Assembly (NCBI GenBank): GCA_036936605.1
Contig: JAUPFV010000004.1
Coordinates: 123,554,852 to 123,618,851 of the forward strand
DNA from: Limnanthes douglasii subsp. nivea
Lineage: Eukaryota > Streptophyta > Magnoliopsida > Brassicales > Limnanthaceae
Direction of reading: 5' to 3'
DNA length: 64,000 nt
Under the pieces are notes generated by a model. The model was given only the letters and a program-made list of their open reading frames with translations. It made no database searches and was not told where the DNA came from. Below are positions 24,313 to 35,820 of the stretch, in pieces; position 1 is the first letter of the stretch, and the number at the start of each line of letters is the position of its first letter. A program made the translations under genes and the position numbers.

Positions 24313-25984
24313 GCTTTATTAGAAAAAAATTTAGATGTGTTTACTTGGGAGGCAGCTGATGTTTCGAGAGTAAGCCATTCGATCATAAGCCATGAATTGG
24401 CTATCAAACCTTGTGCCAAACCTATCCGATAGAAACGCATGGCGTTTTCAGCTGAGAAGCAGGCTATTATATTGGCTGAGGTAAACAAGCTAAGTCGGCT
24501 GGGGCATATCTGAAAAGAAAGGTACCCAGTCTGGATAACAAACTCGGTTCTGGTAAAAAAGAAGAACAAACAGTGGAGAATGTGCGTGGATTTTACCGAT
24601 TTGAATCAAGCATGCCCCAAGGATGCTTTCCCGTTACCAAGGATAGATCAGCTGGTCGATTCGGCCTCGGGTTGCGAATTTCTATCCTTTATGGATACGT
24701 ACTCGGGGTACAATCAGATCCGCATGCACCCATCCGATCAGGTACACACAACCTTTCAAACCGAGCGGGGTCTCTATTGTTATACATTTATGCCTTTTGG
24801 GTTGAAGAATGCAGGATCGACATATCAACGACTAATAAATCACACCTTCCAAGATATTTTCATGCAATATTTGGAGGCATATATTGACGATATGATCATT
24901 AAAATTCATTAAGAGGCGCAGCACCTCAATACGTTACAGGTCGTTTTCGATTTATTACGTAAATTTAATCTTAAGATTAACCTGGATAAGTGTTCGTTTG
25001 ATGTTGCTAAAAGACAGTTTTTGGCTATGTGGTAAGTCAACAAGGTATTGAGGCATATCCCGTCCAACTAAACACGATTCTACAGATGGAACCACCAAAT
25101 AATGTTAGAGAAGTGCAGTGTCTTACAGGAAAGTTAACAGCCCTTTCGAGGTTTATCTCTCGCGCATCAGACAAGAGTCATAACTTTTTGAAGTATTGCG
25201 GGGTGCTAAGAAGTTCTCCTGGACAGAAGAGTGTGAAAAATCTTTCGTCGATCTCAAGCAGTACCTCACATCCCCTGAGATTTTGTCTGCTCCTACTCCT
25301 GAAGAGCCCCTATTTATTTATTTGACAGTTTCATCATTTGATGTTAGTTCAGTTCTCGTGCGCAACCAGAAAAGCAAATAACGCCCGATATATTACACGA
25401 GTAAAACACTAACAAATGCAGAGACAAGATACCTAAACCTTGAAAAACTCTCTTTGAATTTAGTTGTTGCAGCTCGACGAATGAGGCTGTATTTCCAAGG
25501 GTATCTAATTACAGTACGAACAACATTTCTTCTACGAACAGTATTGCAGAAGCCCGATGTTTCTAGTAGGTTAACCAAATGGAGCATCGAGCTCGACGAG
25601 TATGACATCTGTTTCGAGTCGCGCGTAGCTATAAAAGGACAAGCAGTTGCAGATTTTTTAGCAGAGTGCAGCTCATCCAGAGAAGAACAGATTGAGATAA
25701 ACGACAGAAAAGCGATTGAGCTCGATGAATGGATCATTGAGGTCGATGGTGCATCTTCTACATCAGGAGGGAGCACATGAATTATACTCCGAACTCCAAG
25801 CGGGGAGGAGGTCAAACAAGTTGTACACTTTAATTTTCCGGTAACAAATAATGCTGGAGGACTTCATACTTTAAGTACTTGAAACCGTATCAGGAGAGCA
25901 TCCCATAATTTTACTCTAGCAACTCCCCACGATAGAGCTCATATCAGCAGATGCAACCGTCAATTCAATCACTAATGACGACGG
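24313..25984 (+). pseudogene. Gypsy reverse transcriptase and partial RNase H (element B)
   Basis: RT blocks are MCVDFTDLNQACPKDAFPLP, GLKNAGSTYQRL and catalytic YIDDM (24880-24895). A stop follows at 24910, and more stops and frame changes lie downstream. RNase H begins with IIEVDGASSTSGG at 25735 and VTNNA at 25845, but is cut there. The glutamate and second aspartate blocks are missing, and a 30-bp direct duplication marks the break. Confidence 0.85.
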
Positions 25985-27210
25985 CTGGAGGACTTCATAC
26001 TTTAAGTACTTGAACCAAGGAGCATTTCCCACAAGTAAAACCGAAGCTCGCGCGTTGCAGATCAGAGCAGCCAAATATTGTGTCCTCGACAATACCCTGT
26101 ACAGGAAAAGTTCAACCCGACCTCTGCTCCGCTGCCTTGACCGCACTGAAGCCAGCTCGGTACTATCTGATTTCCATTCAGGAGAAGTAGGGGGTCATTG
26201 TGGACACCGAACACTGATTCGCCGTTTTCTCCTCGTTGGGTACTATTGGTCTGAGCTAGCAAGTGATGTTGAGAATCTGGTATTGCAATGTCACAAGTGC
26301 CAAGAATATTCGAAGACGCAACATAGATCTAGCGAGCCCATGTAGAACATCCCCGTCCCATATCCGTTTGATAAATGAGGAATAGATTTGGTGGGTCATT
26401 TGCCAATGGCCACATGCAAACGAAAGTTCCTTATCGTCGCAGTGGATTACTTTTCGAAATGGGTTGAGGCTAAAGCCCTGTTCAGAACACGCGATCAGGA
26501 GGTATGTGATTTCATTCATAACCAAATTCTAACTCGATATGGAATTCCATAAATTATAATGACAAATAACGGCCCATAATTCCAAAATTCAGTTCTCACC
26601 AACTTCTGCAAACAATATGAGATTCTCCAACTTTTTTCCACCCCATACTATCCTCATGAAAACGGGAAGGTCGAAGTAACTAACAGAACACTACTAGAAG
26701 GGCTTAAGAAAAAGTTGGAGGGAGCTAAAGGTAAATGGTCGGATAAATTGGCAGAGGTCCTATAGGCGTACAGAACAACCCCTCGCTCCACAACAGGCGA
26801 TACATCATTTGCTTTGGTATACGGTGCAGAGGAAGTTATTCCAGCAGAAGTCATACTACCAAGACATAGAATTGAGCACTACGAAGAGGAGGCAAATCTT
26901 GTAGCTAGATCAACATCTCTGGATCTGTTAAACGAGCGAAAAAACGAGGCAAGAGTCCGAGTAGAGCACTATCGAAGTCTTATGAGGGGACGTTTTAGTG
27001 CTCATCTGAAGCCACACTCTTTCAAGGTGGAAGATTTAGTCTTGAAGAAGGTGTTTCAAGGCTCTAGTAGCGGAACATGTCGCAAACTAGGACCAAATTG
27101 GGAAGGCTCATACTCAGTTATTTCAGCAGGGAACCATAACGGGTAGAGAATAGCAGATCAAGATGGTCGAGCACTCAAGCGTTCTTGGAATGTTAATCAC
27201 CTAAAGTTGT
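25985..27210 (+). pseudogene. Gypsy integrase (element B)
   Basis: The zinc-finger part reads GGHCGHRTLIRRFLLVGYYW and VLQCHKCQEYS. The core then follows in another frame: GIDLVGHLPMA (stop just before it at 26343), AVDYFSKWVEA, HENGKVEVTNRTLLEGLKKK, and the C-terminal TFALVYGAEEVIPAEV to WEGSYSV. Stops at 26343, 26376, 26550, 26577 and 26764 inactivate it. No chromodomain is visible, as usual for the Tat side of the family. Confidence 0.85.
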
Positions 27211-28199
27211 ATCACCATAATATTCAAGATGTAATTATGCGCTCTTTTTCCTCTCTGATGGCGCGTGGAGGTTTTTTAATGATGCATCTAAGAACATCTC
27301 TTTGATTTTTCCAATATAAGTTATACTTTCGCCAATATGTGGTTGTGCAAGTTTTATCCTTATAATCAACGAATGAGTCAATGACCATGCCATATTTGGC
27401 TACGTAACGGAACACACTGAGTCCATACTAAGTGTTTATAATAGGCTGATTGGCCACGCCTACGGGCTACGTAACAGCCATACTGTGCCTATACTTTGTG
27501 CCGGGTATATTAGCGAACTGGTCAAAGACCAAGTCTGAGCAGACTACGCAATAGGGTTTATGAGACCTCGCCGCGAAAAGGCTATTATGGCAAAAGTTGT
27601 CTAAGCTACTCAATGAGCCATACTAAGCTCGGGGTTGTAAGGATCTTTAGAAAGCTCATCAAACACATATTCCACAACTGACAATGAACACTTATCACAA
27701 CAACTAACTTATAGAAGGTAAACCATACATCAATTCAAACACATTTTAATTAAATAAAACCAAATGTTGCAAGCAGTACGAGGTACCTAGTAACTTTAAA
27801 CAACAAACAACAAAGAAATTGGTCCACCAGAACAACAAAAACAAATGTCAACTACTTAGCACTACTTGGTGGTAATAGATTGGAAGGATCGACAGAAGTG
27901 TTAGCTTCTATGTTCTCCTGAGGGGCTAAGTTCGAGATCGGTGCAGAAGATTAGACTAGATGGGCAAAAGATCCTAGGTTCATGCCAGGATTCAAGGTTA
28001 TTAGCCCTGCAATATCATTCTTGTTTTCCTTAGATATCACCTCTGTGGCAACGGTAAACACCTGCATTTCCCTTTCTTCAACAGCTACTTCTACTTTTTC
28101 CTACCACTGTTGCCACTCTCGTTCAAGCTGTGCACGTTCCTCCTCTACTTATTTGCTCAACTTACTCACCTTAGTAGTTAAAGCTACAATTCGGTCCGC
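27211..28199. other. Spacer between pol and antisense ORF of element B
   Basis: This holds no coding frame. It contains short repeated words (GGCTACGTAAC twice near 27400-27475, CATACTAAG several times), reminiscent of the tandem-repeat-bearing spacers of Tat elements, but there is no regular array. Confidence 0.5.
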
Positions 28200-30297
28200 T
28201 TATTCCTCCACCCTCTTGGCCTGACTGATGGTCTTGTCCAACAAGTTTGCATTTTGCGCGCGCATCTCGTCATTTCTCTTTAATAGATTTTCGTTTTCGT
28301 TCAACACCAACTTGTGGCTCTTGGATACAGTCGCAAGCCTCTGGTCGCTGCATTTCACAGTCTCATGCAGGGAGGCAACTACTTTCTCTAGTTTGGCTTT
28401 TGCTTCGATGACCTCATGCTTAAAGTTCTTGGCCGAGGTATAAGCATGCCTTAAGTGAATAACCTCAGTAATGCTGTGTTTAGCTGAGCCAAAAACCATG
28501 CCTTCTGCTTTCCATTTCTCCATAATAGTCACTTCAGAAGGGGACATATTGCGATAACCCAACACAAATGAGTTATGATGCAGCTGTATATGAATAAGAA
28601 AGTTAAATATAATCCTTAAATCTTTAACTCAACATGTTCAGATCTTCAGGTTTTTACCTCGATCGACAACTCTACTTACCTTTGCAAGATATCCAGAATC
28701 GACATTTTGTCGTAGTACGAAAAATCAGGGATCCTGCGAAGTTGTTCGAACATATAGGAGGAGGGATGAGAAATGTTGACCTTTGGACGCTCCTTTAAAA
28801 CTGCCCTTTGCTGGCTGGATTCAACTCATTTGTCGCCTTCTTTGTTCTTCTCAGTGGCTTCTACGGAGGGTGTTTGGTTTCCATAGAAGAACTCAGCACC
28901 AGCTGCTTTGTTTTCTCTGTGCGAGCTGAGGGCGCAATATGCTATTTTTGAGCACCATCCTCATTTTCTGCTCTGTCGTCCACTAGATCGACTACCTCCT
29001 CAACATCATTAGGATTTTGTTCCTCGACAACTTGTGTTGTTGGGTTGGGAGGATGTGCTCTTTCCTTGGAAGTAGCTTCAGCACCATAATATTCTTCATC
29101 TCTAAGTTGTAGTCTCCTCGTGCTTAAAGAAACAGCGTCTACAATCACTTTTTTCTTTTTGTTCCTCCGTGTATCAAGTGCACCAGAGAGGGTCTCCTCG
29201 TCATCCTCCTCTCTTTCTATTCGGACCTTGTTGGGCTGAGCAGCTTCAGGCACCTTTGGTGCTTCTTTTTCAGTTTGCTCGACAAGTATTTCCTTTGTTT
29301 TTCGTAGCATCATTCCCTTGTTCGCAAGAGAGAGCAGGAGCAGCCAGATGCCGACATTGTTCTTCTCTCGGAGTTTTTGCTCTAAAAGCGATCTGATGCG
29401 ATCCATAGTAGCTTGTGAGCCGTCTGTCATTCTTACTTCTCCTTCCTCTGTGATTCTGAGCTATGGAATCGAACACAACCCCGATTTCAAGTAATTGTAC
29501 CGTGTGAACAGTCGCTTAAGATTTTTTTGCCAAGCTTCAAAAGCTAAGCTACTGACTCTGATCAAAGGGTTTACGTAGTTCAGTGGTCTCCCTTCTTTTT
29601 ACCAGGTCTGATTGGACAGTTCACCTGAAAGAAAGATGGATTCAATATTATACAAAAAGTTTTGAAAATTTTAATCTTTTGCAAGCTAACAATACTTATA
29701 ATTTTCTTCCATTTTCTTTTTAGCTGAAGGTTTAAGGTGGGGGCGCTATGTTCCCAGTTACCCGACACAAACATGAAGGAGGTCTTCCAGTTCTTATCAG
29801 AGGATGGGAGTTCAATAATTTTATTAACCACTTTAAAGTGAGTGTAAAAGAAAGGAGTTTTGGCCAATTTGGTTACATCAGTACCGGATAGTAGGTCTAC
29901 CAAGTATATTTCAGTACTAAGCAAGCGTGAGCTGAGCACCATGCTGAGAAATAACCTCCAACTATTCACAGATATTTGAGTAGGGAAGATGCCGAGCACA
30001 CTAAATAATCGTGAATGAGCTCGGGCAACGACAACCTTAGCCCCAGTCAAATAAAGTAGTAAAAACGCAAGTCTCCATTTCTTGTGTATGATAGGGATGT
30101 TCGCCTATACTGGAAGCCCTAATAGTCACATCCTCAGGGATACTACATCTGTCCCTATGGATGGAAACTCCATCATCGTCTAAATTGGTGTACTTAGGGG
30201 CTATTTGAGAGAAATAGTTTTCTATGTCGTTTGTGTCTTCATATAAGGGCTCCGTAATTTTGTCGACTTTAGTCTTCGTTGCCCTTTTTGGTGCCAT
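28200..30297 (-). pseudogene. Antisense additional ORF of element B
   Basis: The minus-strand product starts MAPKRATKTKVDKITEP at 30297. Its central core reads LGLRLSLPELIHDYLV (frame shift near 30040) and then FPTQISVNSWRLFLSMVL. A long charged, coiled-coil-like C-terminal half (28942-29430 and 28200-28565) ends near 28200. The core matches the putative gypsy-type transposon family (Pfam Transposase_28, PF04195) as I know it. Its place, opposite to pol and before the 3' LTR, is shared with copies C and D. Whether it is expressed or has a role in the element is unknown. Stops and shifts make this copy non-functional. Confidence 0.75.
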
Positions 30298-30843
30298 GGT
30301 TTTTCTACACACTACAATTAGGTAAGGATATGAATCATAATGATTAAAGTGGGTGAGGGCAAATGATTCGAATTTGGGAAAACGCCTACAGATAGAAGTT
30401 CAAAACCTTAAATCTAGGGTTCTCTTAAACGTTCAACGCGAAGTGTTTATTTGATAAAAAATAAGTTACATGGGTAATGTTGAAGAAGATGATAACAAGC
30501 GTCTTGGTTAAAGATGGAGAGATTTTTCCAACAAAGTTAAAGCGAAGAATTTTTGAATTTGGTGATTTTTTTCTAACAATGGAATATAGTAAGTGTTTGA
30601 GTGACTGTACGCTTTTCCAATCAGGCGTGTGATGTAATTAATTGTTTGAGAGTTGTGCCAAAAACTGAATCGCCAAAAGGTATCTTCAAGAAACGGCGGT
30701 GTTAGAAACCGTCACAGTTGTATCACCGACACGTGTCAGGATGAAGCAGTCGCGAGACGGTTCGAATCACCACGCGAATGAGTAAGGAATTTAGTTAGTT
30801 TTTTAATTTACAGGCTTATTGATATTTTTAATAAACATATAAA

Positions 30844-30860
30844 CTAGGGGGAGCCCTGAT
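30844..30860 (+). other. Polypurine tract of element B, split by hAT insertion
   Basis: CTAGGGGGAGCCC precedes TGAT. Removing the hAT element restores CTAGGGGGAGCCCTGATAAG, that is, a polypurine tract directly followed by the TG start of the LTR, as at 60209-60227 in copy D. Confidence 0.65.
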
Positions 30861-31934
30861 CATAGTTGTAAAATGGCGCTGTGGCGGTCGCCACGACGGT
30901 GTGGCGAGGCGTGGCGAGCCTCCGGCGCCACAGGATGGGATGTGGCGACGGTCTTAGCGTGGCGGTCGCCATGGCGCGCCACGGTCGCCACAAATGGTGT
31001 GGCGAGGCGCTCGCCATGGCGCGCCACACTAAGACCCACATATATATATATATATTAAATAATAAAAACATTATAACTTAATAGATCCACGTTCTCTCTT
31101 CTACTTCTAGCATCTTTCATTATTCCCTCAATCAAGCAGCCACAAACCCGATGGCGACGTAGAGACCTCCGTTTCGGTCCTGTTTTTATGGTAATTTGTC
31201 CGAAACTATTCCCTGCACACGTATCCGGAATGCTTTTGTTCTAAGGGTAAGCTTCCATCTTCCTATCTTTCATATCATCACACTCGTTATATTAACTGTA
31301 TCTCAGCTCCAAATATTTATTGAAATTAATACTGGGTTTTGTTAGTCTCATAGGCAGATGAATATACAAACTGTCAAACAGTATATGGAACTGTTTTAGG
31401 CTATAAAGTGAAAATTATTTTCAAACGGAATTTCCAAGAGGAATTTTGATTGACAAAAGGCTTAGAAGGAGGTATTACTATTTGGTTCCTACTAATGCAT
31501 CACTGTCTTCTGCATTTCAGTATGTTCAACGAGAAGACAATGCGCTGACTATAATATTATCTGCCGTGTTCACAACCGGATGGGTTGGATGTGAAAATGT
31601 TGTCTCGGACGATGATGTGTTTTAGTCTATGTTTGTCATTTAACTCATATGTTTTAAGAATTATGTAATTTGATGTTTTATAATTTGATCTTTTAATCTA
31701 TGTGTTTGTCATTTGACTCAGATGTTCTAAGAATATGCAATTGGATGTTTAAGTTATTATTGTTAGTTTAAATGTCTAAATAGTACTATTTAAATTACAG
31801 TTATGTGCTATAAAAAAATTATTCAGGTAAGGGATCGCCGCATAACATGTGGCCATCGACGTGCGGCTCGCCTCGCCACTGTGGATTTTTTAGCTCTCTT
31901 CGCCACGGACCGCCGCACGCCACTGACAACTATG
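30861..31934. mobile_element. Non-autonomous hAT-type transposon
   Basis: An 8-bp target duplication GCCCTGAT (30853-30860 and 31935-31942) flanks inverted ends: CATAGTTGTAAAATGGCG on the left, and on the right the reverse complement CATAGTTGTCAGTGGCG. Subterminal repeats of TGGCGA/TCGCCA follow inside each end (about 170 bp left, 110 bp right). The 8-bp duplication and TGGCG-rich subterminals are hAT characters. The interior (31060-31800) holds no transposase; it looks partly like a captured 5' leader with a start codon and a splice donor. Confidence 0.92.
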
Positions 31935-31938
31935 GCCC

Positions 31939-32576
31939 TGATAAGGGGGGATTCCCCCAAATAAGTACGAGCACGAGTAAGAGGATCACAAATTTGGATC
32001 ATGGCAAGCAATGAAAAACGGACAAGCTCTATAGCGTTGACGAGCTCAAAGGCGGATCGAGCTCAAAGACAAATACAACATTGACGAGCTCAAAGGTAGA
32101 TCGAGCTCAAAGGAAGATCGAGCTCGAAGACAAGTGCAACATTGATGAGCTCGAAGGGAGAGCGAACTCAGGGGAATAATCAATCAACTACATCAGGGAC
32201 GCGATGATCATATGATCAAGGTCGAGTGCGGACTTAAATAAGATAAGCTGAACATGTGTTTATTGAGTTCGAGCTCTGCATCATTAGACTGGCCCAACTC
32301 GGTCTAAAGTGTGGATTAGACTGAGTGGTTTCTTAACCAATGTAATGTAACACACGTTTTCACTCTTAAGTCAAACCGTTTTAGTTATTTGTTCCACAAT
32401 TATAGGGATAGTGAGGTTAGTGGCGCTTTAAACGCGAACGTATGTAACTGCCCACTAATTTGTACATTATAAATATGGAGGACCTATGGGTTAATTAATG
32501 GATTTTTTTCGGCTTATCTCTTTCTTGACTAAAATTTTAAAAATTATATTGTGGTAGAATTTATTATTCCCGTAAC
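31939..32576 (+). repeat. 3' LTR of element B
   Basis: It starts TGATAAGGGGGGATTCCCCC at the hAT border and ends CCCGTAAC at 32576. It supplies the ~55 bp missing from the left LTR. It shares the GAGCTC-rich front part, the AACACACGTTTT word and the TTATAAATATGGAGG box with the left LTR. Confidence 0.87.
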
Positions 32577-33511
32577 CTATTATAGATTCGTTAAAGCGAA
32601 ATATATGTATATGATATAAAGAAAATTTAAATTATATTTTTGTAATTTATCTTAAAATACACCGAAACACAAAAGTATGGAATAGGCTTGAAAAAATTAT
32701 AAAACAGCGGTTACCGGTGTTGTATAATATAAAATACAGGGGTATATTAGACATTAACAACTCTTTACATTGTTTGGCTGTACTATCAGTTCTTCTGATA
32801 AATCCTCTAGAGGCCAAAAAAGAATCACTTATCCTCTCCTTCACCTCTTTTTTCTCAATTATCTGATCATCCATTTCAGTTTCACATTTAAGCTCCTTCT
32901 TCTATCCAGTTTTGATCTCTATCAGATCTTTTAAAATTCGCATTAGTTCACGGTTCGATCTTCGTTTGAATTCAACGTAGGTTCGTTGTTCCAGATAAAA
33001 AATTGAAAAGAATCAACAAATTCCAAGGAATTTGATGTTTCTAGCTGAGAATCGGTGATTGACGGCGCAGTTTTTCCCTGATCGGTGGTCTTTTCTTGAG
33101 TTTTTAAGGCTTTTGTTTCTTTGGAGGATAATTTACAGGTGTGGATCCATACTTAGTTTAGTGTTTTGTTTTATATCTCGTCATGATCTTAGATTTAGTA
33201 ATTTGTAGTTGTGATCATTCAATTTGAATCTTACAAAAGATAGAATCGTTTAACCAAATTTGAGTAATCAGATGATCAATTGTTTTTGGTAATTTGTAAT
33301 TGTGATCACTCTTTATGAGCGATCTTAGACTTGAGAGTAAACATTTTCCATAACTCATCGCCTACGTACTGAATGTCTGGATTATAATATCAAAGGATTA
33401 TAATAGTTTATGATCGTTGATTTCGTGTAGCTTTTCTGGCGATTCGAGTAGACGTTTTACACTTAGTTTTCGGTTTTTATTTTATGTATATATGTAGTTC
33501 AGGAGTGTGAA
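32577..33511 (+). promoter_or_regulatory. Promoter and 5' leader of the BBD gene
   Basis: The stretch from the LTR end to the start codon becomes less AT-rich from about 32870. A leader intron is likely: donor ACAG|GTGTGG at 33139, acceptor TTCAG at 33502 (or TGTAG at 33497), ten bases before the ATG. The transcription start is not determined. The retrotransposon LTR ends less than 1 kb upstream of the ATG, so it lies within promoter range. Confidence 0.55.
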
Positions 33512-35529
33512 ATGGGGTCTATTCAAGGACCGGCTATCTGCCCTGCAGCTCGTGCGAGACAAACACTGTCGGTGATTGGTCCTTTCATGAAAGCTAAGTT
33601 TCTTGGAAGTGAGCTTTTAGGGTTCAGAAGATTAACCGGTAGCAAGACTTTGGCTGGTGCTAGTCGTCGACAGCTGAATCTTAAGAAGTGCACAACCGTG
33701 AAGTGCACTTTACGCTCATCTTCCGATGGTAGCGGAAGTACAGCTGAGAATTTCAATGAAAACGATGAAGATTATGTGACTTCGACTATAGTTGAAGCCG
33801 GTATGCTTTTATAGTCCTTGAATGTCTTGTTTGCAATGAGTAATTTTACTGTTAATTGATTGTTTTCGTGGTTTTCCATATAGTTGAGGTAAAAAGTGGG
33901 GTAGATGGTTTTGTGATCAAGATGAGGGATGGTAGGCATTTAAGATGTGTCCATAACAACCCTCAGGGAGGGCATCTGCCGGATTATGCTCCGCATCCTG
34001 CTATTGTGTTGAAGATGGAAGATGGGACTGGTCTTCTTCTCCCAATTATAGTGTGTATGTGATATTACATCTGATAATGGAGCTTGACTCCTGATAATTC
34101 ATGCTCAATACGAATCAACTTCACTAAATTTAAACTTGTTCTTTTTAATTGCAGTGGAGATGCCAAGTGTTTTACTTATGGCAGCATTGAGGAATGTTCA
34201 GATTGTATGTTCTTTTGGGTTTGCCCTATTTATTCCCTCCTAATCCAGTTACCTAGTTCAGATGATGACATCAAGAATAATTATGTTTGCAGGCAAGACC
34301 TACTTTGTATCAAGTTGTGAAGGAGATGGTCGACAAGATGGGATATGAGGTACATTAGTTTCCTTTGCTCTCGCTCTATAGGGTTTCTGTCATTGTGATA
34401 TAAATGTTTATTCAGTTGTTGACTTCACCTCTGCAGGTTAAAGCCGTACGAGTTACAAAGAGAGTCCACGAGGCATATTTTGCTCAATTATACCTCACAA
34501 AGGCACGTATTACTTTCTCTAAGAACTCCTGAATAATGTTTCCTCTGTTGGTTTTGTCTATGTGATGTGGGTTAACAAATCGTGGATGGGTTTGTTTACT
34601 TTTGAGGTAGATAATTGTTTACTGAAGTTATAGCCATGGACGCAGGTTGGTGACGAGTCTGATTGTGTCAGTTTCGACCTTAGACCTTCAGATGCCATCA
34701 ACATAGCTGTAAGATGCAAGGTATCCGTGCAAATTAGTTGTGCAGTCTTCTCTTGTATAAAATTCTCTGACTTCTATTCTATTATTTCCATCAATATTTG
34801 ACGGGGTGAAAAATAAAATCAGTGGTGGTCATAGTTGTAGCCTCTGTCCCATTTTTTTGTTTGGCAGGTGCCAATACAAGTTAACAAGTACCTGGCATAT
34901 AGCGATGGAATGCGAGTAATTGAATCTGGGAAGCTCTTTACACCATCGCTAGCTTCAGATGGTTTATTATTTACTGAATTGGATAGGTCAGTACTTGTCA
35001 AAGTTACTAAAATAAAGTTTTTACTTATTGTTTGGGTACTTGCCTCAGCATTGACGAACATGATCTTGTTTGTCAATTTGGGTTAGATTGAAACTGTATA
35101 AGCGAAACTTGCTAGCAGACTGATGTGTGGAATCTTAGTATGAAATAAGGCATTTGCATCTGCTTTTGCGGTTAGATTCAATTAGCTGTAACATAAGAGG
35201 AATGTGGTTGCAGGCCAAATGGTCAGCCGTGTCCCGACACAAAGGAGTTTGATCTCTTACGCAACATGTGGAAAGCAGTTGGTGAGGAACGTTATGATGA
35301 AGCTGGTACACTACTTTTACTTTTCTTTTCCTGATTGCAATAGACATTGGTTTTCCATTTCCTTATTTTTGTGTACTAGGCTTATTCAAGAAAATGGCTA
35401 TATGTACTGAACTGATACTCTAGGATCAATTAGTTAACTAGATGTTTTATTTGACGTGTTGATGCAGCGGAATGGAGAGACAAACTCGAGCAGTTTCGAG
35501 CCAAACGAAACTTGAGGAAACTTACGTGA
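33512..35529 (+). CDS. BBD1-like: Bifunctional nuclease, BBD family (DUF151/BFN domain plus UVR motif)
   Basis: My nine-exon model joins in frame to 326 aa: 33512-33800, 33884-34054, 34155-34204, 34293-34349, 34437-34502, 34646-34720, 34868-34986, 35214-35305, 35468-35529. The first ~90 residues are Ser/Arg-rich and transit-peptide-like. The BFN/DUF151 domain follows (about 100-250: GFVIKMRDGRHLRCVHNNPQ, YAPHPAIVLKMEDGTGLLLP, DLRPSDAINIAVRCK, QVNKYLAYSDGMRV). A C-terminal UVR-like helix pair ends it (YDEAAEWRDKLEQFRAKRNL). Length and sequence match Arabidopsis BIFUNCTIONAL NUCLEASE IN BASAL DEFENSE RESPONSE proteins, reported to have RNase and DNase activity and to influence defence and ABA-linked stress responses. 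All introns are GT-AG except intron 5, which appears to be GC-AG. The gene looks intact. Confidence 0.95.
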
Positions 35530-35820
35530 CAGGTCCTATTCATATCATCACGTTTTTAACATCAAAAACAACAGTTTTGGAAATTTACATATTCTGTTTT
35601 GTTTTTGCAGCCACTGGAGGAGGAGGTATACTCTTGTACATAGATGTCATTGCAAGGATTTGATCATGAAATCAACCGCCTGCTAAAATAAACTGTCTTT
35701 TTTTTTTACTCCCACTCCTATCGATATGTAACTATGTATGTAAGTAAACTATGTGAATAAAGATGTACAGTGTATATTACTACTAATACATGTAATGCGA
35801 AACAGTTTTAGTTCATCAGT
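35530..35820 (+). terminator. 3' UTR and polyadenylation region of the BBD gene
   Basis: AATAAA occurs at 35756-35761 with T-rich and TGTA-rich flanks (ATGTATGTAAG upstream). A GT...TTTTGCAG pair inside the 3' UTR (about 35531-35611) could be an alternative terminal intron. No further coding sequence follows. Confidence 0.55.

Larger units (their letters stand above)
21965..32576 (+). mobile_element. Ty3/gypsy LTR retrotransposon B (Tat-like) with antisense ORF
   Basis: Direct LTRs (21965-22540 and 31939-32576) enclose a PBS, degenerate gag, protease, RT, RNase H and integrase on the plus strand. After a 1-kb spacer there is a minus-strand additional ORF, a polypurine tract and a hAT-type insertion at the 3' LTR border. 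The order LTR-gag-pol-antisense ORF-LTR is known from Grande/Tat-like plant elements. Many stops and frameshifts, and clearly diverged LTRs (including an 8-bp indel in the GTTAGTGG region), mark it as old. The left LTR lacks its first ~55 bp, and no matching 5-bp target duplication is seen. Confidence 0.92.

Noticed and set aside
30873..31081. Overlapping short ORFs on both strands
   Set aside because: They are produced by the TGGCGA subterminal repeats of the hAT element.
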